Assembly (NCBI RefSeq): GCF_016741935.1
Contig: NZ_JAERRG010000056.1
Coordinates: 1 to 37,949 of the forward strand
Source of the DNA: Streptomyces endocoffeicus
Lineage (GTDB): Bacteria; Actinomycetota; Actinomycetes; Streptomycetales; Streptomycetaceae
DNA length: 37,949 nt
Reading direction: 5' to 3'
Shown: positions 30,437-37,949 of the stretch, piece after piece
Layout: each line of letters starts with the position of its first letter
Numbering within the stretch: position 1 is the stretch's first letter
Position numbers and translations under genes: made by a program
The notes under the pieces: generated by a model
What the model saw: only the letters and a program-made list of their open reading frames with translations
Told to the model about the DNA's origin: nothing
Databases searched by the model: none

Positions 30437-30553
30437 CGCTCCCGGAGGAAGTAGGGGTTGTACGCGTCCCGATCGTCGGCTTTCGTAAACAGCGTCGGCC
30501 GGTGGTCCGCGCCGAATTCGCATGCGGACCGATCCGCACATCTGGGAGGAACT
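30437..30553. promoter_or_regulatory. Divergent promoter region between the VinM-type ligase and the free ACP
   Basis: The 117-bp gap must carry start signals for both directions. It holds one TAGGGGTT (30452-30459, plus strand), resembling the repeats upstream of the P450 and PKS A genes. It also has nested inverted repeats: GGTCCGC (30504-30510) against GCGGACC (30524-30530), and TGCGGA against TCCGCA (30523-30538), just before the ACP ribosome binding site. The palindromes look like an operator; no clear -35/-10 pair is claimed. Confidence 0.45.
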
Positions 30554-30805
30554 ATGTGGGACGCGCATTTTGAAGAACTGCTGCGCCGTCAGCTGCCTTT
30601 TCTCGCGCCCGACGAAACGCTGACGGAGGACGCCGCATTGCGGGATCTCGGACTGGATTCGCTGGGCACGGTGGAATTGCTGGCGGCGCTGGAGAACGCG
30701 TACGGCGTTCGTTTCGTGGACGACGCACTCACCGTCGAGACATTCGCCTCTGCCGCTGTGCTGTGGAAGACCCTTTCCGAGATGGCCGCGGCGGCCGCAC
30801 CCTGA
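30554..30805 (+). CDS. Stand-alone acyl carrier protein, VinL type
   Basis: An 83-residue carrier protein with LGLDSLGTVEL; Ser36 is the phosphopantetheine attachment site. It is the only plus-strand gene in the window. GGGAGGA precedes the ATG. It should carry the starter through loading of 3-methylaspartate, decarboxylation and capping with an amino acid, before the acyltransferase moves the unit to the PKS A loading ACP. That role comes from the vicenistatin precedent and from the complete set of partner genes around it. Its stop codon lies within a GC-rich hairpin, and its 3' neighbour converges on it. Confidence 0.93.
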   Translation: MWDAHFEELLRRQLPFLAPDETLTEDAALRDLGLDSLGTVELLAALENAYGVRFVDDALTVETFASAAVLWKTLSEMAAAAAP

Positions 30806-30819
30806 TCTCCGCGGCCGCC
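30790..30819. terminator. Candidate hairpin terminator at the end of the ACP gene
   Basis: GGCGGCCGC (30790-30798) and its complement GCGGCCGCC (30811-30819) can form a perfect 9-bp stem with a 12-base loop that includes the ACP stop codon. There is no T-run, as is usual for actinomycete hairpins. It lies between convergent genes and could act on either strand. Confidence 0.4.
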
Positions 30820-30826
30820 CCCAGCG

Positions 30827-30856
30827 GCGGTGACCACGGCGGCGGTGACCACGGCG
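30827..30856. repeat. 15-bp tandem repeat between the convergent ACP and acyltransferase genes
   Basis: GCGGTGACCACGGCG occurs twice end to end (30827-30841 and 30842-30856) in the 63-bp gap downstream of the ACP stop. The third partial unit runs toward the acyltransferase stop at 30869. No function is evident. Confidence 0.85.
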
Positions 30857-30868
30857 GCGACCATGTCC

Positions 30869-31819
30869 TCAGCGCGCCGGCGCCGGTCCCCGCCGCCGGG
30901 GGCGAAGTGCCGTCCGGGGGTCGGCCGGCACCACGGTGAAGTTCCGCCGCGTGGCCGGGACCCGGCCGAACAGGGCATCGTGCCCGCAGACGTAGAGCGT
31001 GCCGACACCGTGCCGCCGCAGTGCCGCCACGACCCGGGGCCAGCGGACGGGCCGCTCGAAGCCGTCCGCCAGCATCGTCCGCACCTCCTCGCCGGTGTCC
31101 ACGGCCCGGCCGTCCTGGTCGGCGATCAGCGGCAGCGCCGGATCGGCGAACCGGAGCCCGCCGAGCACCTCACTCTCGATGCGGCCGCGCAGCGGCCCGA
31201 ACAGGCTCACGTGCATCGGCGGGTACATCGTGTACAGCGGCAGGCCGCCGGCGGCGCGGATCCGCCTCCCCAGCCAGTCCAGTTCGTCCCGGCCGAGCGA
31301 CAGCATGTGGAAGTCCTCGTCGACTTCGCATGACACCTCGTGCCAGGCGCCCCGGTCCGCCAGCTCCGCCGTGATGCGCGCCAGTTCGCCGGCGGGCACG
31401 CGCGCGAAGGACTGGGTCACCACATGGCCGTGCTCGCCGGCGGAGAAGTCCTCCAGGAACCGGGCCCACCGCGCGGTCATCAGGACCCCGTCGGCGAACG
31501 ACAGCGCGCCCGCGTGGATGGCGGCCGCCTTCCCGCCGAAGCTGGGGCCGGCGCACACCCGCGCGTCCACGCCGTGCTCCTCCCGCGCCCACTCGGCGAG
31601 CGCGAGGCAGCCGACCAGGAACGCGACCTGCGCGTACTCGCTGTAGTCGCCGTCGGCCTCGCGCCAGCGATCGATCAGGGGGTAGCCGAGGACCTCGCTC
31701 GCCTCGGCGGTCATCCTGCGCGCCACGGGGTTGACGAGCAGGAACCTCGCCGCCTCCGCGAACGGCACGGGTCCCATGCCCGGGAAGACCATCGCGCTCG
31801 CGTCGCCGCCGTCGTCCAT
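30869..31819 (-). other. Acyltransferase domain, or separate VinK-type gene, within the fused frame
   Basis: If translated alone from ATG 31817-31819 this is a 316-residue malonyl-transferase-fold protein, near the length of free VinK enzymes. The nucleophile is Ser93 (codon 31541-31543). GAGGGG lies six bases before the ATG. A TGA in the neighbouring frame lies just upstream of that site, as expected if the hydrolase originally ended there. The N-terminal part is poor in the HAFH-type motifs of extender ATs, which suits a non-malonyl substrate. Confidence 0.7.
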
Positions 31820-32812
31820 GCGCGGCCCCTCACCGGTCGGGTGGGTCGGACGAGACCGGGTCCGGGGGACTCCCGCGCCCCGGCGGGAACCCGATCGGGC
31901 CCCTCCGCGGGGGGAGCGGAGCCCGTCGAGGTAGGCGCCGAGGACCTCGGCGAACCGTTCCGGCTCCTCCAGGTGCGGAAGGTGGCTGGACTCCTCGAAG
32001 ATCTCCCAGTGCACGTCCGGGATCAGCTCCTGGAAGGGCCGCACCGTCACCGGCGTCGCCTCGTCGTGGCGGCCCGACAGCAGCAGCGTCGGGACGGCCA
32101 CGTCGGCGCAGCGGTCCACGACGCCCCAGTCGCGCAGGCTGCCGATGACATGGAACTCGCTGGGCCCGTTCATCGTGAAGTACACGGTCGGGTCGTCGTA
32201 GATCTCGTAGAAGGAGGCCATGTAGTCGCGTGGCCACGGGTCCAGGCGGCAGACGTGCTTCTCGTAGAAGACGCGCAGCGCGGCGTGGTACTCCTCGCTG
32301 CCGGTGGTGCCGGCGTCCTCGTGGCGCCGCAGGGTGGCGTCTACCCCGGGCGGGAGGGCGCCGCGCAGCACCTTCATCTCCCGCAGCCACAGCGGGTAGG
32401 AGGCGGGCGAATTCGCGACGACGAGGCCGCGCAGGCCCGCGGGCCGGGACGCGGCGTGCTCGACGGCGAGCATCCCGCCCCAGGAGTGGCCGAACAGCGC
32501 GTAGTCGTCGGCGATGCCGAGCCGGTCGAGGAGGTTGTCGAGTTCGTCCAGGAAGAGTCGCACCGTCCAGAACTCGGGGCCGCGGTCGGGCAGGTGCGTG
32601 GACCCGCCGTTGCCGATCTGGTCGTAGTGGACGACCGGCCGGTCCGGCCCGGCCAGGTCCGCCAGGGCGAGCAGGTAGTCGTGGGTGCTGCCCGGGCCGC
32701 CGTGGACCACGACGAGCGGCGTGCCGCCCGACCGCAGCTCCCCGGTCACCCGGTACCACGTCTCGTGCTCGCCGAAGGGCACGGTTCCTTTGGTGCTCGG
32801 TAAGGGGGTCAT
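30869..32812 (-). CDS. Fused (or frameshifted) aminoacyl hydrolase-acyltransferase: VinJ-type peptidase + VinK-type AT
   Basis: One open frame of 647 residues. Residues 1 to about 295 form a prolyl-iminopeptidase-type alpha/beta hydrolase (S33): HGGPGSTHDY, HYDQIGNGGS, nucleophile Ser110 in GHSWGGM, LLSGRHDEATP and HLPHLEEPE. In macrolactam systems this enzyme removes the terminal protecting amino acid from the finished chain. From Met332 on is a discrete acyltransferase: VFPGMGP, Ser in GPSFGGK, and His in YPPMHVSLFGPL. This is the enzyme that moves the capped starter onto the PKS loading ACP. The two are joined by about 35 Arg/Pro/Gly-rich residues with no stop. The ATG at 32810-32812 follows GAGGTGG and lies 29 bp after the PKS C stop. 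The acyltransferase also has its own site (GAGGGG) before an ATG at 31819, so two separate proteins remain possible. Confidence 0.85.
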   Translation of the reverse strand: MTPLPSTKGTVPFGEHETWYRVTGELRSGGTPLVVVHGGPGSTHDYLLALADLAGPDRPVVHYDQIGNGGSTHLPDRGPEFWTVRLFLDELDNLLDRLGIADDYALFGHSWGGMLAVEHAASRPAGLRGLVVANSPASYPLWLREMKVLRGALPPGVDATLRRHEDAGTTGSEEYHAALRVFYEKHVCRLDPWPRDYMASFYEIYDDPTVYFTMNGPSEFHVIGSLRDWGVVDRCADVAVPTLLLSGRHDEATPVTVRPFQELIPDVHWEIFEESSHLPHLEEPERFAEVLGAYLDGLRSPRGGARSGSRRGAGVPRTRSRPTHPTGEGPRMDDGGDASAMVFPGMGPVPFAEAARFLLVNPVARRMTAEASEVLGYPLIDRWREADGDYSEYAQVAFLVGCLALAEWAREEHGVDARVCAGPSFGGKAAAIHAGALSFADGVLMTARWARFLEDFSAGEHGHVVTQSFARVPAGELARITAELADRGAWHEVSCEVDEDFHMLSLGRDELDWLGRRIRAAGGLPLYTMYPPMHVSLFGPLRGRIESEVLGGLRFADPALPLIADQDGRAVDTGEEVRTMLADGFERPVRWPRVVAALRRHGVGTLYVCGHDALFGRVPATRRNFTVVPADPRTALRPRRRGPAPAR

Positions 32813-32841
32813 GCTCCACCACCTCAGTCGTCGGGTTCGGT

Positions 32842-33660
32842 TCAGCCTCGGGACACCGGGCCGCCGCCCGGTGCCGTCGAACGAAGCCAGTCCTCGATGA
32901 CCTGTGCGGCCTCCGCCGCCCCCGCCTCGATCAGCGTGAAGTGATTCGCGGCCACCGTCCGGACGGTGTGGGCCGCGTTCCAGGGCGTGGCCCGCCAGGC
33001 GTCCGGGTCGGCGGCCGGGACGTGGCCGCCGCCCGCCGCGTCCGCGGGGTCCGCGGGGTCCGCGGGGTCCGCGGGGTCCGCGGGGTCCGCGGGGTCCGCG
33101 GGGTCCGCGGGGTCCTCCGAGACGTAGAAGCGCTCGGTGCATTGGACGAAGAGCCCGGGAGCCTTGACCTCGCCGAGCGCAAGGCCAGGGATGATCTCGC
33201 CCCATCCCGCCATGGCCGACCACCGGGCGCTGTCAAAGCCGACGCCGAGCGCCGCCTCCGTCTCGAACAGGCCGTCCGCGAGCCGTTCCAGGGGCACCCC
33301 CCAGCCGCCTCCGCTGTAGGAGTAGCTGTCGAGCAGGACGAGCCCGGCGGGCGGGACGCCGAGGGCCGACTCCAGGTGGGCGGCCGTCGCGTGCGCGATG
33401 ATCCCTCCGGCGGAGTAGCCGACCAGGACGAACGGCTCCCCTTCGGCAGCCTCCAGGGCGCTGCGGGCGAGCGCCTCGACCGCCGCGTCCGCCGTGGCGG
33501 GGAGGCTCTCCCCCGGCGCGAAGCCGGGCAGCGGGACGCCGGCGACGTGCCGCGTATCCGGCAGGGCCGCCGCGATGTGCGCGTACTGGTGGACGCCACC
33601 CGTCGCGGCGGGCGTGCTGAAGCAGATGAGCCTCGGCACGTCCGGTCCCGTGGCAAGCTT
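32842..33660 (-). other. Type I thioesterase domain (predicted macrolactam-forming)
   Basis: Alpha/beta hydrolase at the end of PKS C. It starts at PRLICFSTPAATGGVHQY. The nucleophile Ser is in VGYSAGGIIAH near 33395-33425, the Asp in LVLLDSYSYS, and the His in ANHFTLIE near 32930-32945. All triad residues are present. It should close the ring on the unmasked amine of the starter, giving an amide; lactam rather than lactone is inferred from the starter genes. A run of Ala-Asp-Pro repeats is inserted in the loop before the catalytic His. Confidence 0.9.
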
Positions 33661-36600
33661 CACCGCGGCCGGCGCGCGGCCGAGCTCGGCGAGCGAGGCG
33701 AAGGACGGCCGGAGGGCGGCGACCGCCTTCAGCAGCGCGAACCCCTCGTTCAGCCGCCCGGACCGCACCGCGTCCCGGAACAGGCCGCCCAGCTCCCTGG
33801 ACCCCGTTCCGGCGGGCGCGCCGCCCGGGACGGCCGGACGGGCCCCGGCGGCCGAGACCTCCCCGGTATCGGCGGCGGTCAGCTCGCCGAGCAGGCGGCG
33901 CGCGAGGTTCGCGGGGTCACCGCTGTCGAAGACGACCATCGGCGGCAGATCCAGTCCCGTCGCCTGCCCGAGCGCGGTGCGGAGCTCCATCGCGGTGAGG
34001 GAGTCGAAGCCGGCCTCCAGAAACCCCCGTTCCGGATCGAGGGCCGTGGTCCCGTCGTGGCCGAGGATCACGGCGACGTGCCCGAGGATGACGTCCCGGA
34101 GCCTGCGTTCCCGCTCGTCCTCGGCGAGCGCGGCCAGTTCCCGCCGCAGCGCGCCGACGTCGGCGCGGCCGGGCGCGGTCGCGCGGCGCCGCGGCCGGGG
34201 GGCGAGGCCACGCAGCAGGGCGGGCGTCTCGTCGGTACGGGCGCGCAGCGCGGCCAGGTCCACGAGCAGCGGGGCCAGGACGGGTTCGCCCGCCGCCAGG
34301 GCCATGTCGAACAGTGGCAGGGCGTCGTCCACCGGGATCGGCGGCAGCCCTTGGCGGCGCAGGCGGAGCAGGTCGGCGTCCGCCATCCAGTCGGCCATGC
34401 CGGTGCCGTTCCACAGCCCCCACGCCATCGAGACGGCGGGCAGCCCGGCGGCGCCTCGGTGGGCGGCGAGCGCGTCGAGGAAGACGTTGGCCGCGGCGTA
34501 GTTCGCCTGGCCCGCCGCCATGACCATGCCGCCCGCGGACGATACGAGGACGAACATCGCGAGGTCGATGCCGCGCCGGCGGGTCAGCTCGTGCAGATGC
34601 CACGCGGCGTCGGCCTTCGGCGCGAACACCGCGTCCAGCCGCGCGGGCGTCATGGAGCCGACCAGTCCGCCGTCGGCGACCCCGGCGGCGTGCACCACAC
34701 CGCGCAGCGCACACTCCGGCGGCAGCCCGTCCAGCAGCGCGGCGACGGCGTCCCGGTCCCCGGCGTCGCAGGCGGCGACCGTCACCTCGACGCCTCGTCC
34801 GGCCAGCTCGTCGCGGAGTTCCGCCGCGCCGGGGGCGTCGGGGCCGCGCCTGCTCGTCAGCAGCAGGCGGCGGACACCGTGGACGTCGGCCAGATGCCGG
34901 GCGATGGCCGCGCCGACGCCGCCGGTGCCACCGGTGACCAGCACCGTTTCCTCGGGCTTGAACGCGGGGACGGCACCGTCGGCTCCGGCCTCGGCGGGAA
35001 CGAGACGCGGGGCGAGGACCTCGCCGGCCCGGACGGCGGTCTCCGGCTCCCCGCAGGCCACCGCGTCCGCCAAGCGCGCCCCGGTCTCCGCCCGCCCGTC
35101 AACGTCCACGATGAGGAACCGGCCCGGGGTCTCGGCCTGCGCCGCCCGCACCAGGCCCCAGACCGGCGCCTGGGCCAGCGCGATGTCCCCGGCGGCGGAT
35201 GTCGCGTCGCATGTCACCACGGCGAGGCGGCCTCCGGCGAGACGCTCGTCGGCGATCCACTGCTGGAGCACGTGAAGCACCTGGCCGGCCACGGCGCGCA
35301 TGTCCGCCGGAACGTCGCCGGAGCCGGGTGACGGGCATTCATAGACGACCACTTCAGGCGGCGCGATCGCGCCCGAGCCGACCGCCTCGCCCAGCGCGGC
35401 CACATCGGCGAAGACCGGCAAGTCGTTCGCGGCGAAGAGGCCGCCGCCTCCTCCGAGGACCGCCCACCGACCGGTGTCGTGCGCCGCGGCGGCGGCCCGG
35501 ACCGGCGTCCACTCGATGCGGTAGGGCCGGGCGGCTCCGCCCGGCCGGCCCGAGGGGCTCTGGACCTGCTCGGCGGTGACCGGGCGACCGACGAGCGAGC
35601 CGACCGTCAGCACCGGCTCGCCGGCCGGGTCCGCCACGGAGACGGCGACGCCACTCTCCCCGGCGGGCGTGATCCGCACCCGCAGCGCCGACGCGCCGAC
35701 CGCGTGCAGCGAGACGCCCGTCCAGACGAACGGGACGACCGCACGTCCGCCGTCGGCGCCGCCGTCCTCCAGCAGGCCCGCGTGCAGCGCGGCGTCCAGG
35801 AGGGCGGGATGCACACCGAACCGCCCGGCGTCCGCCTCCGGCCCCGCGGCCAGCGCGACCTCAGCGAACACCTCGTCACCGGCGACCCAGGCCGCACGGA
35901 GCCCCTGGAATGCGGGACCGTAGCCGAACCCGCGCTCCAGCAGTCGCGTGTACGGGTCCGCCAGCTCGACGGGTTCCGCCCCCGGCGGAGGCCATGCCGC
36001 CGGCGGCGCCGGTGGCGGTGCGCCGTGTCCGAGGACTCCTTCGGCGTGCAGCGTCCACGGCGCGTCGAGCGGGACGTCCTCGGCGCGGGAGTGGATCCTG
36101 ATGGCGCGGCGCCCGGTCCCGTCGTCACCGTCGACCGCGACGCGCAGTGCGTGCCCGCCCCGCTCCGGAAGGACGAGCGGAGCGTGCAGCGCCAGTTCCG
36201 CGACCATGTCGCAGCCCGCCGCGTCCGCCGCCTGGAGGGCCAGTTCCACGAACGCGGTTCCGGGCAGCAGCGTCGCGCCCGCCACGACATGGTCGGCGAG
36301 CCACGGATGGTCGTCCGTCGACACCTTCCCGGTCAGCAGTACCCCGCCCGGCTCCGGCAGCGACACGACGGCGCGCAGGAACGGATGGTCCGTCGCCCCC
36401 AGCCCGGCCCTCTCCACCGCGCCCGGGTCCGCGGCGGCGGTCAGCCAGTACCGCCGCCGCTGGAACGCGTAGGTCGGGAGGTCGACCGGCCGGGCGCCGG
36501 TCCGGGCGAAGAACGCCGCCCAGTCGACCGGCACGCCGTGGGCGTACGCCTGCGCAACGGCCGTGATCAACGCACGCTCCTCGGGCCGGTCCCCGCGCAG

Positions 36601-37949
36601 CACCGCGCAGGCCGGTGCATCCACGAGAGGCGCCAGGACAGCGCCGGGGCCGACCTCGACGAACGCGCCGACGCCCCGCTCCTTGAGCCACCGCACCGCG
36701 TCGGCGAATCTGACCGGACGGCGGACTTGATCCACCCAGTACTGAGCGTCGGCCCCGGTCAGCGTGTCCGCGGTGACGGTGGAGATGATGGGGATCCGGG
36801 GCCGGTCGAAGGTGATGCCGTCCACCGCGCGGGCGAAGTCGTCCAGCATCGGTTCCATGAGGGCGGAGTGGAAGGCGTGTGACACCGCGAGCCCGCGCGT
36901 CTTCCAGCCCCTGTCGGCGCAGGCTCCGGCCGTCCGGGCGACGGCGTCCTCGGTGCCGGAGACGACCACGGAGGCCGGGCTGTTGACGGCCGCGATCTCC
37001 GCACCGTCCAACAGCTCCACGACCTCCTCCTCGGGAGCCTGCACGGCGAGCATCGCACCGCCGGAGGGAAGCGCCTGCATCAGACGGCCACGCGCACCCA
37101 CCAGAACACACACATCAGGCAGCGAGATCATGCCCCCCACGTACGCTGCCGCGATCTCCCCGATGGAGTGCCCGACCAGATAGTCGGGTCGCACACCCCA
37201 CGACTCGAGAAGGCGGAACAACGCGACCTCGACCGCGAACAACCCGGCCTGAGCCCACACCGTCTGGTCCAGCAGCGCCTTGTCCTCACCCCACAACACC
37301 TCACGCAGCGAACCCTCCAACACACCCTCAAAACCGGCACACACCTCATCGAACGCCGCCGCGAACACCGGAAACGCCCCATGCAACTCACGCCCCATCC
37401 CCAGACGCTGCGCACCCTGACCCGTGAAGACGAAAGCCGTGCTGATGTCCGGACGGGCCCGTCCGTGGACGATCCCCTGACCGGGCCTGCCGGACGCGAG
37501 ATCGCTCAACGCGTCGAGCAGTTCCGTCCGATCGGCGCCGATGACGGCCGCGCGCTGTTCCAGCCCGGACCGTGAACAAGCGGAGGCAAGGGCCACGTCC
37601 GCCATGTCGAGGTCGGGGTGCTCATTCAGGAAGTCGCCGAGGCGCTCCGCCTGGGCCGGAAGTGCCTCGGCGCCAGCGGCGGAAACGATGATGGGAACCG
37701 CGGCCCAGCGACCGCGCTCCACCACCTCGGGTTCCTTCAGAGCAGGGCCTTCTTCGAGGATGAGGTGGGCGTTGGTGCCGCTGACGCCGAAGGAAGAGAT
37801 CCCGGCCCGGCGCGGGTGCCCGTTGACCGGCCACTGGCGCGCCTCGGTCAGCAACTCCACCGCACCCGAGGCCCAATCCACCTGCCGGGAGGGCTCATCC
37901 ACATGAATCGTCCGCGGCAACACCCCATGCCGCATCGCCTCCACCATCT
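32842..37949 (-). CDS. Modular type I PKS ('PKS C'), 5' end outside window: KS(partial)-AT-DH-KR-ACP-TE
   Basis: Terminal part of the assembly line: about 1701 residues are visible and the frame is open through the right edge. It ends with a thioesterase, so this protein carries the last module although it lies upstream of the loading protein PKS A on the DNA. In order: end of a KS (SSFGVSGTNAHLILEE near 37745-37795), AT, DH, KR, ACP and TE. The stop TGA at 32842-32844 is followed after 29 bp by the hydrolase-acyltransferase gene, so the two form one transcription unit. The KS-AT DNA shares near-identical stretches with PKS B. Any further modules lie to the right of the window. Confidence 0.95.
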   Translation of the reverse strand, partial: MVEAMRHGVLPRTIHVDEPSRQVDWASGAVELLTEARQWPVNGHPRRAGISSFGVSGTNAHLILEEGPALKEPEVVERGRWAAVPIIVSAAGAEALPAQAERLGDFLNEHPDLDMADVALASACSRSGLEQRAAVIGADRTELLDALSDLASGRPGQGIVHGRARPDISTAFVFTGQGAQRLGMGRELHGAFPVFAAAFDEVCAGFEGVLEGSLREVLWGEDKALLDQTVWAQAGLFAVEVALFRLLESWGVRPDYLVGHSIGEIAAAYVGGMISLPDVCVLVGARGRLMQALPSGGAMLAVQAPEEEVVELLDGAEIAAVNSPASVVVSGTEDAVARTAGACADRGWKTRGLAVSHAFHSALMEPMLDDFARAVDGITFDRPRIPIISTVTADTLTGADAQYWVDQVRRPVRFADAVRWLKERGVGAFVEVGPGAVLAPLVDAPACAVLRGDRPEERALITAVAQAYAHGVPVDWAAFFARTGARPVDLPTYAFQRRRYWLTAAADPGAVERAGLGATDHPFLRAVVSLPEPGGVLLTGKVSTDDHPWLADHVVAGATLLPGTAFVELALQAADAAGCDMVAELALHAPLVLPERGGHALRVAVDGDDGTGRRAIRIHSRAEDVPLDAPWTLHAEGVLGHGAPPPAPPAAWPPPGAEPVELADPYTRLLERGFGYGPAFQGLRAAWVAGDEVFAEVALAAGPEADAGRFGVHPALLDAALHAGLLEDGGADGGRAVVPFVWTGVSLHAVGASALRVRITPAGESGVAVSVADPAGEPVLTVGSLVGRPVTAEQVQSPSGRPGGAARPYRIEWTPVRAAAAAHDTGRWAVLGGGGGLFAANDLPVFADVAALGEAVGSGAIAPPEVVVYECPSPGSGDVPADMRAVAGQVLHVLQQWIADERLAGGRLAVVTCDATSAAGDIALAQAPVWGLVRAAQAETPGRFLIVDVDGRAETGARLADAVACGEPETAVRAGEVLAPRLVPAEAGADGAVPAFKPEETVLVTGGTGGVGAAIARHLADVHGVRRLLLTSRRGPDAPGAAELRDELAGRGVEVTVAACDAGDRDAVAALLDGLPPECALRGVVHAAGVADGGLVGSMTPARLDAVFAPKADAAWHLHELTRRRGIDLAMFVLVSSAGGMVMAAGQANYAAANVFLDALAAHRGAAGLPAVSMAWGLWNGTGMADWMADADLLRLRRQGLPPIPVDDALPLFDMALAAGEPVLAPLLVDLAALRARTDETPALLRGLAPRPRRRATAPGRADVGALRRELAALAEDERERRLRDVILGHVAVILGHDGTTALDPERGFLEAGFDSLTAMELRTALGQATGLDLPPMVVFDSGDPANLARRLLGELTAADTGEVSAAGARPAVPGGAPAGTGSRELGGLFRDAVRSGRLNEGFALLKAVAALRPSFASLAELGRAPAAVKLATGPDVPRLICFSTPAATGGVHQYAHIAAALPDTRHVAGVPLPGFAPGESLPATADAAVEALARSALEAAEGEPFVLVGYSAGGIIAHATAAHLESALGVPPAGLVLLDSYSYSGGGWGVPLERLADGLFETEAALGVGFDSARWSAMAGWGEIIPGLALGEVKAPGLFVQCTERFYVSEDPADPADPADPADPADPADPADPADAAGGGHVPAADPDAWRATPWNAAHTVRTVAANHFTLIEAGAAEAAQVIEDWLRSTAPGGGPVSRG
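33040..33115. repeat. 9-bp tandem repeat (about eight units) coding (Ala-Asp-Pro)n inside the thioesterase
   Basis: Plus strand unit GTCCGCGGG, eight perfect copies (33040-33111) plus a partial one. Read in the gene it gives GCG GAC CCC, Ala-Asp-Pro, repeated. The unit length is a multiple of three, so copy-number change keeps the frame. Perfect identity of units suggests recent expansion by slippage. Confidence 0.95.
33900..37740 (-). other. Terminal PKS module: AT-DH-KR-ACP (its KS begins outside the window)
   Basis: AT has GQGAQRLGMG near 37390-37430, GHSIGE near 37160 and SHAFHSALMEPM near 36850-36890, so malonyl. DH has HVVAGATLLPG near 36260-36295 and HPALLDAALH near 35785-35815, both complete. 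KR has VTGGTGGVG near 34915-34950 and Tyr in GQANYAAAN near 34495. In place of LDD it reads ADG (GVADGGLVGS), so the B-type mark is incomplete. ACP has GFDSLTAMEL near 33985-34015. The released acyl chain should therefore carry a 2,3-double bond next to the lactam carbonyl, as is common in polyene macrolactams. Confidence 0.9.

Noticed and set aside
32813..33223. Extension of the hydrolase frame upstream to 33223
   Set aside because: It overlaps the thioesterase coding region in another frame; ATG 32812 has a proper ribosome binding site in the gap after the PKS C stop.

Overview
The window is a piece of a modular type I polyketide synthase (PKS) gene cluster from a high-GC, filamentous-type actinomycete. 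Coding wobble positions are almost all G or C, GTG starts and 3-4 bp gene overlaps are common, and the PKS, P450/ferredoxin and starter-unit families are typical of Actinobacteria. The genus cannot be assigned from this sequence. All genes but one are on the minus strand.

Layout from right to left (the direction of most transcription): 37949-32842 is the 3' part of a PKS gene whose visible part ends KS(partial)-AT-DH-KR-ACP-TE ('PKS C', the terminal module). 32812-30869 is one open frame joining a prolyl-iminopeptidase-like aminoacyl hydrolase (VinJ type) to a discrete acyltransferase (VinK type). 30554-30805 is a stand-alone acyl carrier protein on the plus strand (VinL type). 30436-28877 is an amino-acid adenylating ligase (VinM type). 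28724-27292 encodes a cytochrome P450 and its 3Fe-4S ferredoxin. 27214-22460 is a tightly overlapping set: aspartate/3-methylaspartate ligase (VinN type), PLP decarboxylase (VinO type), and glutamate mutase S and E subunits (VinI/VinH type). 22354-5885 is a 5489-residue PKS with a bare loading ACP and three KS-AT-DH-KR-ACP modules ('PKS A'). 5863-1 is the next PKS, with an N-terminal docking helix, one KS-AT-DH-KR-ACP module and the start of another KS ('PKS B', truncated by the window edge).

Together this is the complete known set for making and loading a protected beta-amino-acid starter, as in vicenistatin-type macrolactams. Glutamate is rearranged to 3-methylaspartate, loaded on the free ACP and decarboxylated to 3-aminoisobutyryl-ACP. 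It is then capped with an amino acid, moved to the PKS loading ACP, extended, uncapped, and closed to a lactam by the TE. Every AT seen carries the malonyl-type HAFH motif, and every complete module has DH plus KR and no ER, so the predicted product is a polyene macrolactam. The P450/ferredoxin pair would oxidise it. No regulator, transporter or glycosyltransferase lies in the window.

Points worth a second look are: the hydrolase-acyltransferase fusion (or frameshift); in-frame tandem repeats at several places, including a (Ala-Asp-Pro) minisatellite in the TE; a shared 11-bp-period direct repeat upstream of two operons; and near-identical patches with atypical codon use shared between PKS modules. 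No tRNA, rRNA, insertion sequence or CRISPR array was seen.
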